Assembly: GCF_029894335.1 (NCBI RefSeq)
Contig: NZ_JARXZC010000049.1
Location: 1 to 43,141, forward strand
Length of the DNA stretch: 43,141 bases
DNA from: Kitasatospora sp. MAP5-34
Lineage (GTDB): Bacteria; Actinomycetota; Actinomycetes; Streptomycetales; Streptomycetaceae
Direction: 5' to 3'
Shown here: in pieces, positions 24,900 to 33,387 of the stretch
Layout: each line of letters begins with the position of its first letter
How positions within the stretch are numbered: position 1 is the first letter of the stretch
Made by a program: the position numbers and the translations under genes
Notes under the pieces: generated by a model
Database searches by the model: none
Told to the model about the DNA's origin: nothing
What the model saw: only the letters and a program-made list of their open reading frames with translations

Positions 24900-27795
24900 A
24901 GAACTCGGTGGCCAGGAGGCACAGGGCCGCGCGGTCGGGCCGGGCGGTCTTCTTCATCAGGCTCGCCATGTGCTTCTCGACCGTGCGCGGTGAGATGGAC
25001 AGCCGTCGCGCGATGTCCTGGTTGCCGGGCCGTTCGACCAGCAGGGTCAGGACCTCGTACTCGCGCGGGGTGAGGCAGTATCTGCGCAGTGCCTCGGGTA
25101 TCAGTCGACTCCCGCTGCGGTGCTGGTTGACGCTCACGCCGGCCTGCCGGAGCAGGGCCCGGCAGGCCGCCGCCACCGAGGGGACGTCGAGGCCGTGGAA
25201 GTACTCCTCGGCCGTCCGCAGCCAACCCACCGGGTCACCCCAGCCGTCGGCCAGCGCCGCCTCCGCGACCAGGCGCAGGCCGAGGTGATGGCCCGTCGGG
25301 AAGAGGCCGCCCGTCCGGCACACCTGGTCGACGGCCTGTGCGGCCTCCTCACCCCGGCCCTCCCGCCCCAGCAGGACCGCGTCGGCGAGCAGCAGGAACT
25401 GCCGGTTCCAGGCCAGTTCCGCCGCCGGGGCCCGGGCCGCGACGAGGTACTCGGCCCGCCCCGCAGTGCCGGCCAGGACCGCCAGCAGCGGCCGCAGGCC
25501 GTACCGCCCGGCCAGGTAGAACACGTTCGGGTGCCGGGCCTCCCACTCCGCGCCGGCGGCCAGCTCGGCAGCCGCCGCCTCGCGGTCCTCCTCCAGCAAC
25601 GCGCAGACGGCCCGGCACAGCCCCAGCATCACCGGCGTCAGGAAGGAACTCTCACCCCCGGCTTGGCGGAAGGCCAGCAACACCTGGTCCATCTCCCGTC
25701 GCCGGCCACGGTGCGCGGCGAGGATGGCCGAGACCAGCAACAGATAGCGATGGGTGTCCAGGTTTCGCATCCGGGCGCTGGTGTCGAGACATCGGGCGAA
25801 GATGTCCTCGGCCGCCGCCGAATCTCCCCGCAGCACCGCGTTCATCGCGAGCAGGCTCTCCACCCGCTGGTGCAGCATGATCGCGCCCAGCTCCTGAGCG
25901 GCCACTCCGGCCTGTTCGAGCCTGCGGGCGTCGCCGGTCCGCATGAACGCGTTGGCCCCCAACCGCAGCAGGGCCTCGAGGCGCCAGACCGGCAGGCTGT
26001 GCGTCTCGGCCACGGTGAGCATGCGTTCCAGACAGCCGTCCGCGTCGTCGAAACCGCGTTCGCGGGCCAGCAGCGCGAGCAACTGCCAGGCCTGGCAGGC
26101 CAGTACCGGAAGCTTCTCGCGCTCCGCCACCTCGGCCGCCTCGAGAGCCAGCCGTTCGGCGTCGACGGTCCGCTCGTCCTGGCCGGGGAGCAGCGCGAGG
26201 TGTCCCTCGACCACGGCGAGCGCGGCGGTCTGCTCCGGTCCGCCACGGTTGCCGAGGAGCTTCCGGGCCGCCGCCAGCTGGGCGGCGCTGTCCTGGCCGC
26301 GTTCGGCTATCACCGCCGCCCAGGCCAGCCGGGTGTGCAGCGCGATCCTGCTCTCGGCACCCGGGCTCGCCGCACCCATCGGCGGCAGGGCGTCGGTGAG
26401 GGTGATGGCGCGGTCGAGCTGACCGGCCTCGGCCAGGGCGCACGCCAGTGACGCCGTGATGTCGGCGCGGTCCGCCGCCGCCCCGAGCTCCTGGCCTCGC
26501 TCGAGGAGCAGGACGGCCGATCCCGACGCACCGTCGGCCAGCGTCCGGCGACCGGCGTCGGCGTAGAGCAGGGCCGCGCCGGTCCGGTCGCCCGCCGCCA
26601 GGAGCAGCTTGGCGACCAGCTGGCAGAGATCCGCGGAGAGCTCCGGCTCTGCCTGCTGCATCGCGGCGGCGGCCCGCCGAGCCGGGGCGGCCCGTTCGGC
26701 TGCGGGGATGCTCGCCAGCACGGCGTCCGCGATGAGCGCGTGCCGGAACGAGTACTCACCCGGTACGGCTTCGTCGGGGACGACGAAGTTCGCCGCGACC
26801 ACGGCCCTCAGGTGGGCGAACAGGTCGGCGTCGTCGTGCCCGGTGATGACCTGCAGGGTGACGGCCGAGAACCTCGGCCCCAGGATCGCCGCGAGCAGCA
26901 GGAGTTCACGCGCCGGGGCGTCCAGCAGGGCCATCCGCTGGCCGTAGAGGTGGACGACCGCCGCCGGGACGCTCCCCGAGAGGTCGCCGGCCACCTGCCA
27001 GCCGCCGCCACCCGCTCGCAGCGCCCCCGAGGCGACCATCTCGCCGAGCAACTCCTCGACCAGGTACGGATTCCCGTCGCTTCCGACGGTCAGTCGCTCG
27101 ACCACCGCAGCCGGCACCCGGCCGGCCGGGACACCCAGGCAGCCTGCGGCGAGGTCCCGGACCGCCGATCTCGGCAGGGGCTGAAGTGTGACGACCGAGC
27201 CCGTCCGGCGCCGCTCGACCGAGCGCGCCAGATCGAGCGCGGCCCCGGGCTCCGGTCGCAGCGCGACGACGAGCAGCACCGGCAGTCCGGCCAGGTTGTC
27301 GGCCAGGTACTCCACCACGGCGACCGTCTCGGAGTCCGCCTCGTGCAGGTCCTCCAGCACCAGGACACAGCCGGCCTCCCGTCCGAGCACGGCGAGCAGC
27401 CGCAGCAGCGCCTCGCCGAGCTCGACCAGACTCTCGGGGTAGTCCGGGGCCGGCGTCTGCCGCCACTCCGGGATCACCCGGGCCAGCACCGGCCGGTACG
27501 GACCGAGTTCCGGGTTCTCGGGAGGCCCGCTGGTCCGGAAGCGGGAACTCAGCGCCTCGACGATCGGACGGAACGGGGTGCCCGCACCGATCGCACTCCC
27601 CCGGCCGCGCAGGACCGGCAGGCCCACGGCGGCGGCCCGTTCGGCACAGCAGCCGATCAGCCGGGACTTGCCGATCCCAGCCTCCCCCAACAGGAACACC
27701 GCACGGCCGGAGCCACCCTGCAGCTCCGTCAGGGCCTCCTGCAGCAAGGCGAGTTCGACGTCACGGCCGACGACAACCGGCGAAGTAGTTGGCAT
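24886..27795 (-). CDS. LAL-type LuxR transcriptional regulator
   Basis: A 969-residue large ATP-binding regulator of the LuxR family. The Walker A motif is GEAGIGKS (37-44), with the acidic Walker B in CVLVLEDLHEAD. A long helical, TPR-like middle follows. The C-terminal DNA-binding domain (from about 906) reads LTPREYEVLTLLVERPGNQDIARRLSISPRTVEKHMASLMKK. Such proteins are usual pathway-specific activators in actinobacterial biosynthetic clusters. I use the ATG at 27795 (MPTTSPVVVGRDVEL), where the ATPase fold begins; there is no clear ribosome binding site, and GTG 27801 or ATG 27828 are alternatives. It lies between the LanM unit and lanL and could control either or both. Confidence 0.9.
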   Translation of the reverse strand: MPTTSPVVVGRDVELALLQEALTELQGGSGRAVFLLGEAGIGKSRLIGCCAERAAAVGLPVLRGRGSAIGAGTPFRPIVEALSSRFRTSGPPENPELGPYRPVLARVIPEWRQTPAPDYPESLVELGEALLRLLAVLGREAGCVLVLEDLHEADSETVAVVEYLADNLAGLPVLLVVALRPEPGAALDLARSVERRRTGSVVTLQPLPRSAVRDLAAGCLGVPAGRVPAAVVERLTVGSDGNPYLVEELLGEMVASGALRAGGGGWQVAGDLSGSVPAAVVHLYGQRMALLDAPARELLLLAAILGPRFSAVTLQVITGHDDADLFAHLRAVVAANFVVPDEAVPGEYSFRHALIADAVLASIPAAERAAPARRAAAAMQQAEPELSADLCQLVAKLLLAAGDRTGAALLYADAGRRTLADGASGSAVLLLERGQELGAAADRADITASLACALAEAGQLDRAITLTDALPPMGAASPGAESRIALHTRLAWAAVIAERGQDSAAQLAAARKLLGNRGGPEQTAALAVVEGHLALLPGQDERTVDAERLALEAAEVAEREKLPVLACQAWQLLALLARERGFDDADGCLERMLTVAETHSLPVWRLEALLRLGANAFMRTGDARRLEQAGVAAQELGAIMLHQRVESLLAMNAVLRGDSAAAEDIFARCLDTSARMRNLDTHRYLLLVSAILAAHRGRRREMDQVLLAFRQAGGESSFLTPVMLGLCRAVCALLEEDREAAAAELAAGAEWEARHPNVFYLAGRYGLRPLLAVLAGTAGRAEYLVAARAPAAELAWNRQFLLLADAVLLGREGRGEEAAQAVDQVCRTGGLFPTGHHLGLRLVAEAALADGWGDPVGWLRTAEEYFHGLDVPSVAAACRALLRQAGVSVNQHRSGSRLIPEALRRYCLTPREYEVLTLLVERPGNQDIARRLSISPRTVEKHMASLMKKTARPDRAALCLLATEFSEAG

Positions 27796-27867
27796 GGCCA
27801 CACGGTAGTGGATGGCTCCGACGGACATCGTCCGGTCGGGCAATCGGCCGGTACGCCTACGGAGTAC

Positions 27868-27904
27868 CGGCCGCCGGACCGGTGATCCACCGGTCCGGCG
27901 GCCG
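27868..27904 (-). terminator. Hairpin after the LanM-linked peptide gene
   Basis: A 17-bp perfect inverted repeat (27868-27884 with 27888-27904) with a three-base ATC spacer, 26 nt after the stop at 27931. A second, shorter repeat (CCGGTAC with GTACCGG) lies just beyond, near 27848-27870. Together they should end the lanM transcript before the LuxR gene. Confidence 0.7.
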
Positions 27905-27930
27905 TTCCGCGTTGCCCGGTCGGGTCGGTC

Positions 27931-28110
27931 TCAGATGATGCTCATGGTCGGGAAGGGGTTCTGCGGGTCGTTCGCCTCACTCATCAGATCGGCGCGACGG
28001 GCGAGCCCGCCGCCGGCCCGCAGCTGGATCTCACCGGCCGGGTGATCGGCGGCCTGACTCCGCCGCCCACTCGACTGCTTCCACTGACCAAGTGTGTTCC
28101 GGTCGTCCAT
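27931..28110 (-). CDS. Small peptide downstream of lanM, candidate cysteine-free precursor
   Basis: A 59-residue peptide beginning MDDRNTLGQWKQSSGRRSQ and ending NDPQNPFPTMSII. It has a GGG run after an EIQLRA segment, reminiscent of a double-Gly leader cleavage site, then a ~28-residue tail. It contains no cysteine, so it cannot itself form a lanthionine; only a few Ser/Thr near the end could be dehydrated. AGAAGGAG lies about 11 nt upstream. The first 80 nt overlap the lanM 3' end in another frame. Position, size and a following hairpin support a precursor role, but I do not recognise the family. It could instead be a non-precursor small protein. Confidence 0.55.
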   Translation of the reverse strand: MDDRNTLGQWKQSSGRRSQAADHPAGEIQLRAGGGLARRADLMSEANDPQNPFPTMSII

Positions 28111-31100
28111 GGCGTTGGGTCTCCTTCTCTGACGGGTCGTTCTCTGACTGGTCATTCTCTGACTGGTCGCGATCTCTACAAGGGAGCGGCCCCCGGGATG
28201 ACAACCGCTCATCGCTCGGCAGCCGCAGAAGCAGTGCCGAAGTCGTCGTGTCCGCGAACCCGAGCCGCAGCAGGCCGTGGCCGATGCCGGCCAGACCGGT
28301 CAGCAGGCCGGGAGACGCGAGGTGACCGGGGGTGCCGCAGCGTGGCCCGGTCCGTTCGAGGGTGGCCGCCAGTGCTCCGGCCCGGCGGTCCCGGGCGGCG
28401 CGGGCGGCCGGTCCGGTGGCCCGGCCGAGCAGTTCGAGGACGCCGAGTTCGCCGTGGCACAGGCTGTGATCGGGCAGCGGACCCCTGGCCACGACCTCGC
28501 GAACGGCCCGCTCGACCAGCGCGGCCAGTTCCGGGTCGGCCACCGCGACCGCGCCGTCGGCCACCGCCAGCGCGACACCAGGCAGGCCCGCGCACCAGGA
28601 CGGACCACCCGCCGCACGAGCCGCCGAGCGCAGGGCGGCCAACCCCGCGCGCTCGTACCGGGCTCCGCCACCGGCCGCCGCGAACCGCAGCAGCGCCCAG
28701 CCGACTCCGGCCGCACCGGCGGTGAAGCCCGGTGCGGCGGGCAGCGGGCGGCCGAGCATGCGGACCGCGCAGTTCCGCGCGCCACGCCAGGCCTCGGCGC
28801 TGCCCGTGGCCCGGTGCACGGTGAGCAGCGCCACCAGGCCACCGGCCGTACCGTCCGCGACCCCCGACGAGTGCTCCGCCCCGGCGGCGGCGACGGTGAG
28901 GGCGGTGGCCGGTTCGAGCCAACCGTGGAGCTCGCGGTCGTCCAGCAGCCCGGCGACCTGGGTGAGCGCGTGGAGCAGGCCGCCCAGTCCGCCGAACGCC
29001 CCTGATCCGACCGCACCGAGCTCGTCGGGCCGCGCCGCGAGCCGGTCCAGCAGGCGCGGGACCGGCCGCAGTGCTCGACGGGCCGTCTCCGCGTAGCGTG
29101 CGTCCCCGGTGAGTGCGGCGAGCTGCGCGAGAAACAGGGCCGGCCCCGGGTAGCCGCCGCCCAGGTCGGCGCCGGCCGGCGCGACCCGCCAGTAGCGGTC
29201 CCCGAGCAGGTGCAGCCCGAGCCAGTTCGTACACTGCCGACCCTGGTGGGCCCGATCGACCAGCTGGTCCCCGATGCGCCGGGCGGCGGCGAGCAGCCGT
29301 CCGGGGTCCGGAGCGGGCCCGGCGGCCTGAGCGGGCGGTTCCGGCAGTGCGCCGGGGGCGTGGGCGGGCGGTTCCGGCCGCAGGGCGCCGGGGGCGTGGG
29401 CAGGCGCCGTCGACCTGCTGGCCATCGACGCCCGGATGATCCATTCCTGCTCGTCGAGGTCGGCCGGCCCCATCGCCCGGAGCTTGTCCGCCACCCGGTC
29501 CAGGCCGGGCCGGTCCAGGGCGTCGGGTATCCGGCGGCCCGTACCGGTCCACAGGTCCGTGCTGCCCGGCCTGGCGGTGAACAACGGGACGTCACCGTCC
29601 CACAGTTCGGCGATCTCGTCGTCGACGAGACCGGGCCGGGCCGGGCGGCCGAGCACGTCCGTCTCCAGCAGCCGCAGCAGTCCGTCCCGTTCCACCCCGT
29701 CGCGCAGGACGTCGGGGTGGGTCGACTCGTCCAGGAGCGTCGCGTACGCCTGGGTCGCCCGGGTGATCACCCGTACCTCGGCGTCGGCGAACCGGTGCAG
29801 CAGGCCGTGCGGACCGGTGAGGTCCGCCCGTCCGGCCGTGATCGCGCGGTAGCCCGCGCGGAAGCCCGCGACCAGCGCCTCGGTGTGCTGCGCCGGGTCG
29901 GCGTCCACCCCGTCGAGCCGGGGACGGTTGCCGGCACCGGTCAGCTCGACGGCCCGGCGGATCAGCCGCATCTCGTCGGTTCCGGCGGCCGCCCAGGCCA
30001 CGACCTCGGTCGGCGAGCGCGTCCCCGGGTCGCCACCGAGGCCCGAGGCGTCCCACGCCGTCCGGTCACCGATGACCAGCCGGGGCAGCAGTGCGGTCCG
30101 TTGCACCGACGCCTCCAGCACCAGCGCCGCCGGGTCCTGGTCCGCCCGGTCCGGGCCTGCCGGGTTGGGCGGGTGGAAGAGGGTCTCGATGTCGACCAGG
30201 ACGGGGTGGTCCGCACAGGCGATCAGGTTCTCGAAGTGCAGGTCGGTGCCGTCCACGGCGTGCAGCAGGGCGAGCCACCCGCCCTGGCGTAGATAGAACC
30301 GCTCCAACTGCCCGGGGCTCGCGCAGGGTTGGGGGGCGACGAACTCCACCCAGCCGTAGCCGGACCGGTCCAGCAGTGCGGGGGTTCGCAGTCCTGGCGT
30401 CCCGGGCTGCTCGTTGAACCAGTCGACCACCTCGTTGAAGTGCCGGTGCGCGCGGAGCGATCTCGGCTTGTACACCACCCGGTGACCGTCGGCGAAGTGC
30501 AGCACCGCGACGCTGCGACCGCGACGGTGTCCGTCACCGGTGGTCCGCCGCACCGCGACCAGCGCTCCGGGATCGACGCCGGACAGCAGGGTGGCGACCA
30601 GGTCGGCCCGGTCGGCGGCGAAGCGGGCCAGCAGCTCCGTCAGGGCCTCGGCGGCCGCCAGCGCCGTCCGGGCCAGCAGCCGGGCGAGCACCGGGTACTC
30701 GTCGCACAGGGAGCGCAGACCGTCGCGGCTCGCGGCCAGGGCGAGAAAGTGGCGGAACCGCGTCGACGGCGCCGCACCGACCAGCCGTCCGTCCACCCTG
30801 GCCACGTTGAGCTCCAGGACCAGGGTGCGCGCGGCCTGCCGGGCCAGGGCGTCGGCCAGTTGGTCCACGAACAGCGCCCGGACGGCGGGCAGGTCGACCC
30901 CGGCCACGGAGCCGGCCGTCGGCAGCCGGGTCGCGGCCAGCTCGGCGAACGGCGCCGTCACCGCCCTGAACCCGGTCGTGCCGGGCAGGTCCCCGGGTGG
31001 CACGACCGGCTCGGCGGAGGTCGCCAGGACCGTCTCGACGAAGGCGGCCCAGTCCGGCCGCCGGCTCGCGCCGATCCGGGCGGCGGGCCGCTCGGCTGCG

Positions 31101-31168
31101 GACAGGCCCCGCGACCACCAGGGGTCCGCAGCCGGTCCGGCCACAGTGCTTACCGACGGACTGATCAC
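28031..31168 (-). CDS. lanM: Class II lanthipeptide synthetase (LanM type)
   Basis: About 1045 residues. The dehydratase domain has the kinase-like signatures VVYKPRSL (about 230-240), TDLHFENLI (about 309) and LVDIETLFHPP (about 326). A linker carries a duplicated PAHAPGAL. The LanC cyclase domain keeps the zinc ligands in SWCAGLPG (about C859) and SLCHGELG (about C904, H905) and ends with GLAGIGHGLLRLG. Beyond the usual C-terminus lies a ~60-residue tail with DQSEN repeats that overlaps the next ORF. The start is uncertain: GTG 31168 is used because upstream codons to ATG 31324 lack third-position G/C bias, although that ATG has GGAG 7 nt before it. The enzyme looks fully active. Confidence 0.9.
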   Translation of the reverse strand: MISPSVSTVAGPAADPWWSRGLSAAERPAARIGASRRPDWAAFVETVLATSAEPVVPPGDLPGTTGFRAVTAPFAELAATRLPTAGSVAGVDLPAVRALFVDQLADALARQAARTLVLELNVARVDGRLVGAAPSTRFRHFLALAASRDGLRSLCDEYPVLARLLARTALAAAEALTELLARFAADRADLVATLLSGVDPGALVAVRRTTGDGHRRGRSVAVLHFADGHRVVYKPRSLRAHRHFNEVVDWFNEQPGTPGLRTPALLDRSGYGWVEFVAPQPCASPGQLERFYLRQGGWLALLHAVDGTDLHFENLIACADHPVLVDIETLFHPPNPAGPDRADQDPAALVLEASVQRTALLPRLVIGDRTAWDASGLGGDPGTRSPTEVVAWAAAGTDEMRLIRRAVELTGAGNRPRLDGVDADPAQHTEALVAGFRAGYRAITAGRADLTGPHGLLHRFADAEVRVITRATQAYATLLDESTHPDVLRDGVERDGLLRLLETDVLGRPARPGLVDDEIAELWDGDVPLFTARPGSTDLWTGTGRRIPDALDRPGLDRVADKLRAMGPADLDEQEWIIRASMASRSTAPAHAPGALRPEPPAHAPGALPEPPAQAAGPAPDPGRLLAAARRIGDQLVDRAHQGRQCTNWLGLHLLGDRYWRVAPAGADLGGGYPGPALFLAQLAALTGDARYAETARRALRPVPRLLDRLAARPDELGAVGSGAFGGLGGLLHALTQVAGLLDDRELHGWLEPATALTVAAAGAEHSSGVADGTAGGLVALLTVHRATGSAEAWRGARNCAVRMLGRPLPAAPGFTAGAAGVGWALLRFAAAGGGARYERAGLAALRSAARAAGGPSWCAGLPGVALAVADGAVAVADPELAALVERAVREVVARGPLPDHSLCHGELGVLELLGRATGPAARAARDRRAGALAATLERTGPRCGTPGHLASPGLLTGLAGIGHGLLRLGFADTTTSALLLRLPSDERLSSRGPLPCRDRDQSENDQSENDPSEKETQRHGRPEHTWSVEAVEWAAESGRRSPGR
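28125..28169. repeat. Three 15-bp tandem repeats in the lanM 3' end
   Basis: Units TTCTCTGACNGGTCR at 28125-28139, 28140-28154 and 28155-28169. In the lanM frame they encode DQSEN, DQSEN and DPSEK. The distal copy adjoins the ribosome binding site of the downstream peptide (AGAAGGAG). The duplication probably lengthened the lanM tail and may have reset spacing before the peptide gene. Confidence 0.75.
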
Positions 31169-31326
31169 AGCGCTGAGGGTGGCAGCAGACGCCCGACTCG
31201 CACAAGAGGCCCTTCGAACCTCCGCATCGGACTCCGAATCTCTACGGGTCCACCCCGACGGTAGTGGTGGTGACTGACAGTCAGCAGAAAGGTGCCGCGC
31301 TCGCGCGTCCGACCGAGCTCGCATCG
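31169..31326 (-). promoter_or_regulatory. Probable lanM promoter region with 13-bp palindrome
   Basis: The 158 nt between the SARP stop and the chosen lanM start lack codon bias although open in the lanM frame, and are less GC-rich than flanking genes. A palindrome TGACTG-A-CAGTCA at 31271-31283 is a candidate operator. No clear -35/-10 pair is seen. If ATG 31324 were the true start, this segment would be coding. Confidence 0.4.
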
Positions 31327-33222
31327 CTAACTCCGTTCGGAGGCCCCGGCGAGCAGCGGCACGGCCGCCTCCTGCGTCGCCTGGGCTGCGGCCAGTTCTC
31401 GGGCGGCCAGTTCTCGGGCGTACAGGTGGAGGAGCCTGGGCAGGGCGTACTGCGCGGTGTGCGCGGTGACCTCGCCACTCGGGGAGATGACCACGCTGGT
31501 GTCCACCAGGGCTTCGAGCCGGCGTAGCGCGCGGCCGGGGTCGCAGCCCAGGGCCGTGGCGGCGTCGTCCCGTGTGAAGGGCCGGGACAGTGGTAGCCGG
31601 CAGAGGCGGAGGACGGCCGTGCGGACCTGCTCGGGCAGGTCCCGCCAGCAGTCGGCCAACCGGGAACGGACGGTGAGATCACCGGCGGCCAACTCGTCCA
31701 GCACCGCGTGGGGTTCGGCCAGCCGGTCGGCGAACTCCCGGAGCGGGAGGTGCAACAGGACGGCGAGGCGCAGACCGGCGACCCGGACGGCCAGCGGCAG
31801 CAGGCCGCTCGCGGCCACGATGCGTTCGGCGGCGGCACGGTCGCCGGCCAGCCGGTCCGGGCCGATGATCCGGCCGAGCAGGTCGAGGGCCTCCGGCGGG
31901 GAGTACAGCGGGAGGCCGAGGCGGTCCACCGAGGCCAGGCCGGCCAGCGGGGTCCGCGAGGTCACCAGGGCCGCGCTCGCCCCGGCGCCGGGAAGCAGCG
32001 GCCGGACGGCCGACTCGTTGGGTGCGTCGTCCAGCACCAGCAGGATGCGGCGGTCCGCCAGCCAGGCCCGCCAGCGGGCGGCGGCCTGCGCGATGTCCTC
32101 CGGGAGCGGGCCGGGAAGGCCGGTGAGCCGGGCGAGTTCGGCCAGGACGGCGGCGGTCGGCCGGGCGGCGCGGCGCTCGTCACGCAGAGCGACCAGCACC
32201 CGGCCGTCCGGGAACTCCTGGTGCAGCCGGTGCGCGACGTGGACGGCGAGCGCGGTCTTCCCCGTACCGCCGGGCCCGACCGCGACCACCGTCCGCCCGC
32301 CGCCGCTGTGCAGCGCGTCAACCAGGGCGGCGACCTGCTGGATCCGGCCGGTGAAGTCGGCGGTGTCACAAGGAAGGCTGTCGGCGGACACGGTGTGCGG
32401 GAGTCCCCTGGGCGGCGCGCCCGGCGCCCGGCGCTCGGCAGGGCCGGACTGCTGGGCCAGCATCGAGCGGTACAGCGCCTGCAGCGCAAGGCTGGGGGCG
32501 AGGCCGAGTTCGCGGGCCAGCTGCTGGCGCAGGCCGTCGTACGCGGCCAGAGCCTCGGTCTGCCGGCCGGTGCGGTACAGCGCGGTCAGCTGGGCGGCGC
32601 GCAGGCGTTCGCGGAGCGGGTGGCGGTCGACCAGCTCGCGGACGGTGTCGGCCACCTCCTGGGCGTTGCCCAACGCCAACTCGGCTTCCGCCCAGTCCTC
32701 CTGGACGGCGATCCGACGTTCGGACAGCAGATCGGCCTCGGCGCGCAGCAGCTCGGAGCCGGGCAGCTCGGGCAGTGGCGAGCTCTGCCACAGGTCGAGC
32801 GCCTGCCGGAACAGGCGGGCGGCCTCGGCGTGGGCGGCGCGGGCGGCGTGCTCGCGGCCGGCCCGGGCGAGCGCGCGGAACCGCAGGGCGTCCAGCTCCG
32901 GCTCGGCGACCTTGAGCAGGTAGCCGCCGAGGGTGTGGGTGAGCCGGTCGTCGCCGCCCGCCGACCCGAGCAGCCGACGGACGGCCCAGACGTACAGCTG
33001 GAGGTTCTTGCGGGCCGTCCGGGGCGGCTCCTCCGGCCAGACCGCCTCCATCAGCAGGTCGACGGAGACCCGGGTGTTGGGACGGCAGAGCAGAGTGGCG
33101 AGCACCAGCCGCTGCTTGGGCGGGCCGAGCGGCATCGGTCGGCCGTCGACCTCGACGGCGAGCGGGCCGAGGATGGCGAAGCGCACGGTGCCCGGTAGCG
33201 GCGCGTGATCCGGCGGCTGCAT
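31327..33222 (-). CDS. SARP regulator with NB-ARC-like ATPase (AfsR-like)
   Basis: A 631-residue regulator. The N-terminal OmpR-like DNA-binding domain (about 12-105) has FAILGPLAVEVDGRPMPLGPPKQRLVLATLL and DLLMEAVWPEEPPRTARKNLQLYVWAVRRLL. The bacterial transcriptional activation domain follows (to about 265, ending QQLARELGLAPSLALQALYRSML). The ATPase shows Walker A GPGGTGKT (316-323) and Walker B ILLVLDDAP. The usual C-terminal TPR block of AfsR-size proteins is absent. The ATG at 33222 has AAGGGGAG upstream. SARPs bind direct repeats near -35 boxes of biosynthetic operons; I see no clear heptamer pair. It lies between the class III unit and lanM. Confidence 0.92.
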   Translation of the reverse strand: MQPPDHAPLPGTVRFAILGPLAVEVDGRPMPLGPPKQRLVLATLLCRPNTRVSVDLLMEAVWPEEPPRTARKNLQLYVWAVRRLLGSAGGDDRLTHTLGGYLLKVAEPELDALRFRALARAGREHAARAAHAEAARLFRQALDLWQSSPLPELPGSELLRAEADLLSERRIAVQEDWAEAELALGNAQEVADTVRELVDRHPLRERLRAAQLTALYRTGRQTEALAAYDGLRQQLARELGLAPSLALQALYRSMLAQQSGPAERRAPGAPPRGLPHTVSADSLPCDTADFTGRIQQVAALVDALHSGGGRTVVAVGPGGTGKTALAVHVAHRLHQEFPDGRVLVALRDERRAARPTAAVLAELARLTGLPGPLPEDIAQAAARWRAWLADRRILLVLDDAPNESAVRPLLPGAGASAALVTSRTPLAGLASVDRLGLPLYSPPEALDLLGRIIGPDRLAGDRAAAERIVAASGLLPLAVRVAGLRLAVLLHLPLREFADRLAEPHAVLDELAAGDLTVRSRLADCWRDLPEQVRTAVLRLCRLPLSRPFTRDDAATALGCDPGRALRRLEALVDTSVVISPSGEVTAHTAQYALPRLLHLYARELAARELAAAQATQEAAVPLLAGASERS

Positions 33223-33387
33223 GGTGGCTCCCCTTCGGCGGACGGTTCCGGGCCGGCCTGGAACTCTCCGTCCGACCGTGCGCGTCCGATGCTGCCGCCG
33301 CGCGGGTGGAGCGACATCGGGCACCGGCCCCCGTGTTCTTGCCGTGACCCCCACCAGTCGGGCCGGGACCACCCACGGAGTCCGGTC

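Noticed and set aside
27931..28212. 93-codon version of the LanM-linked peptide from an ATG at 28212
   Set aside because: The first 34 residues overlap the repeat and lanM tail and are Arg/Thr/Ser filler; the AGAAGGAG site points to ATG 28110.
31169..31324. Longer lanM starting at ATG 31324 with a GGAG site
   Set aside because: The extra 52 codons lack third-position G/C bias and read as Arg/Ser-rich filler; they more likely hold the promoter. Kept as an alternative, not annotated as coding.
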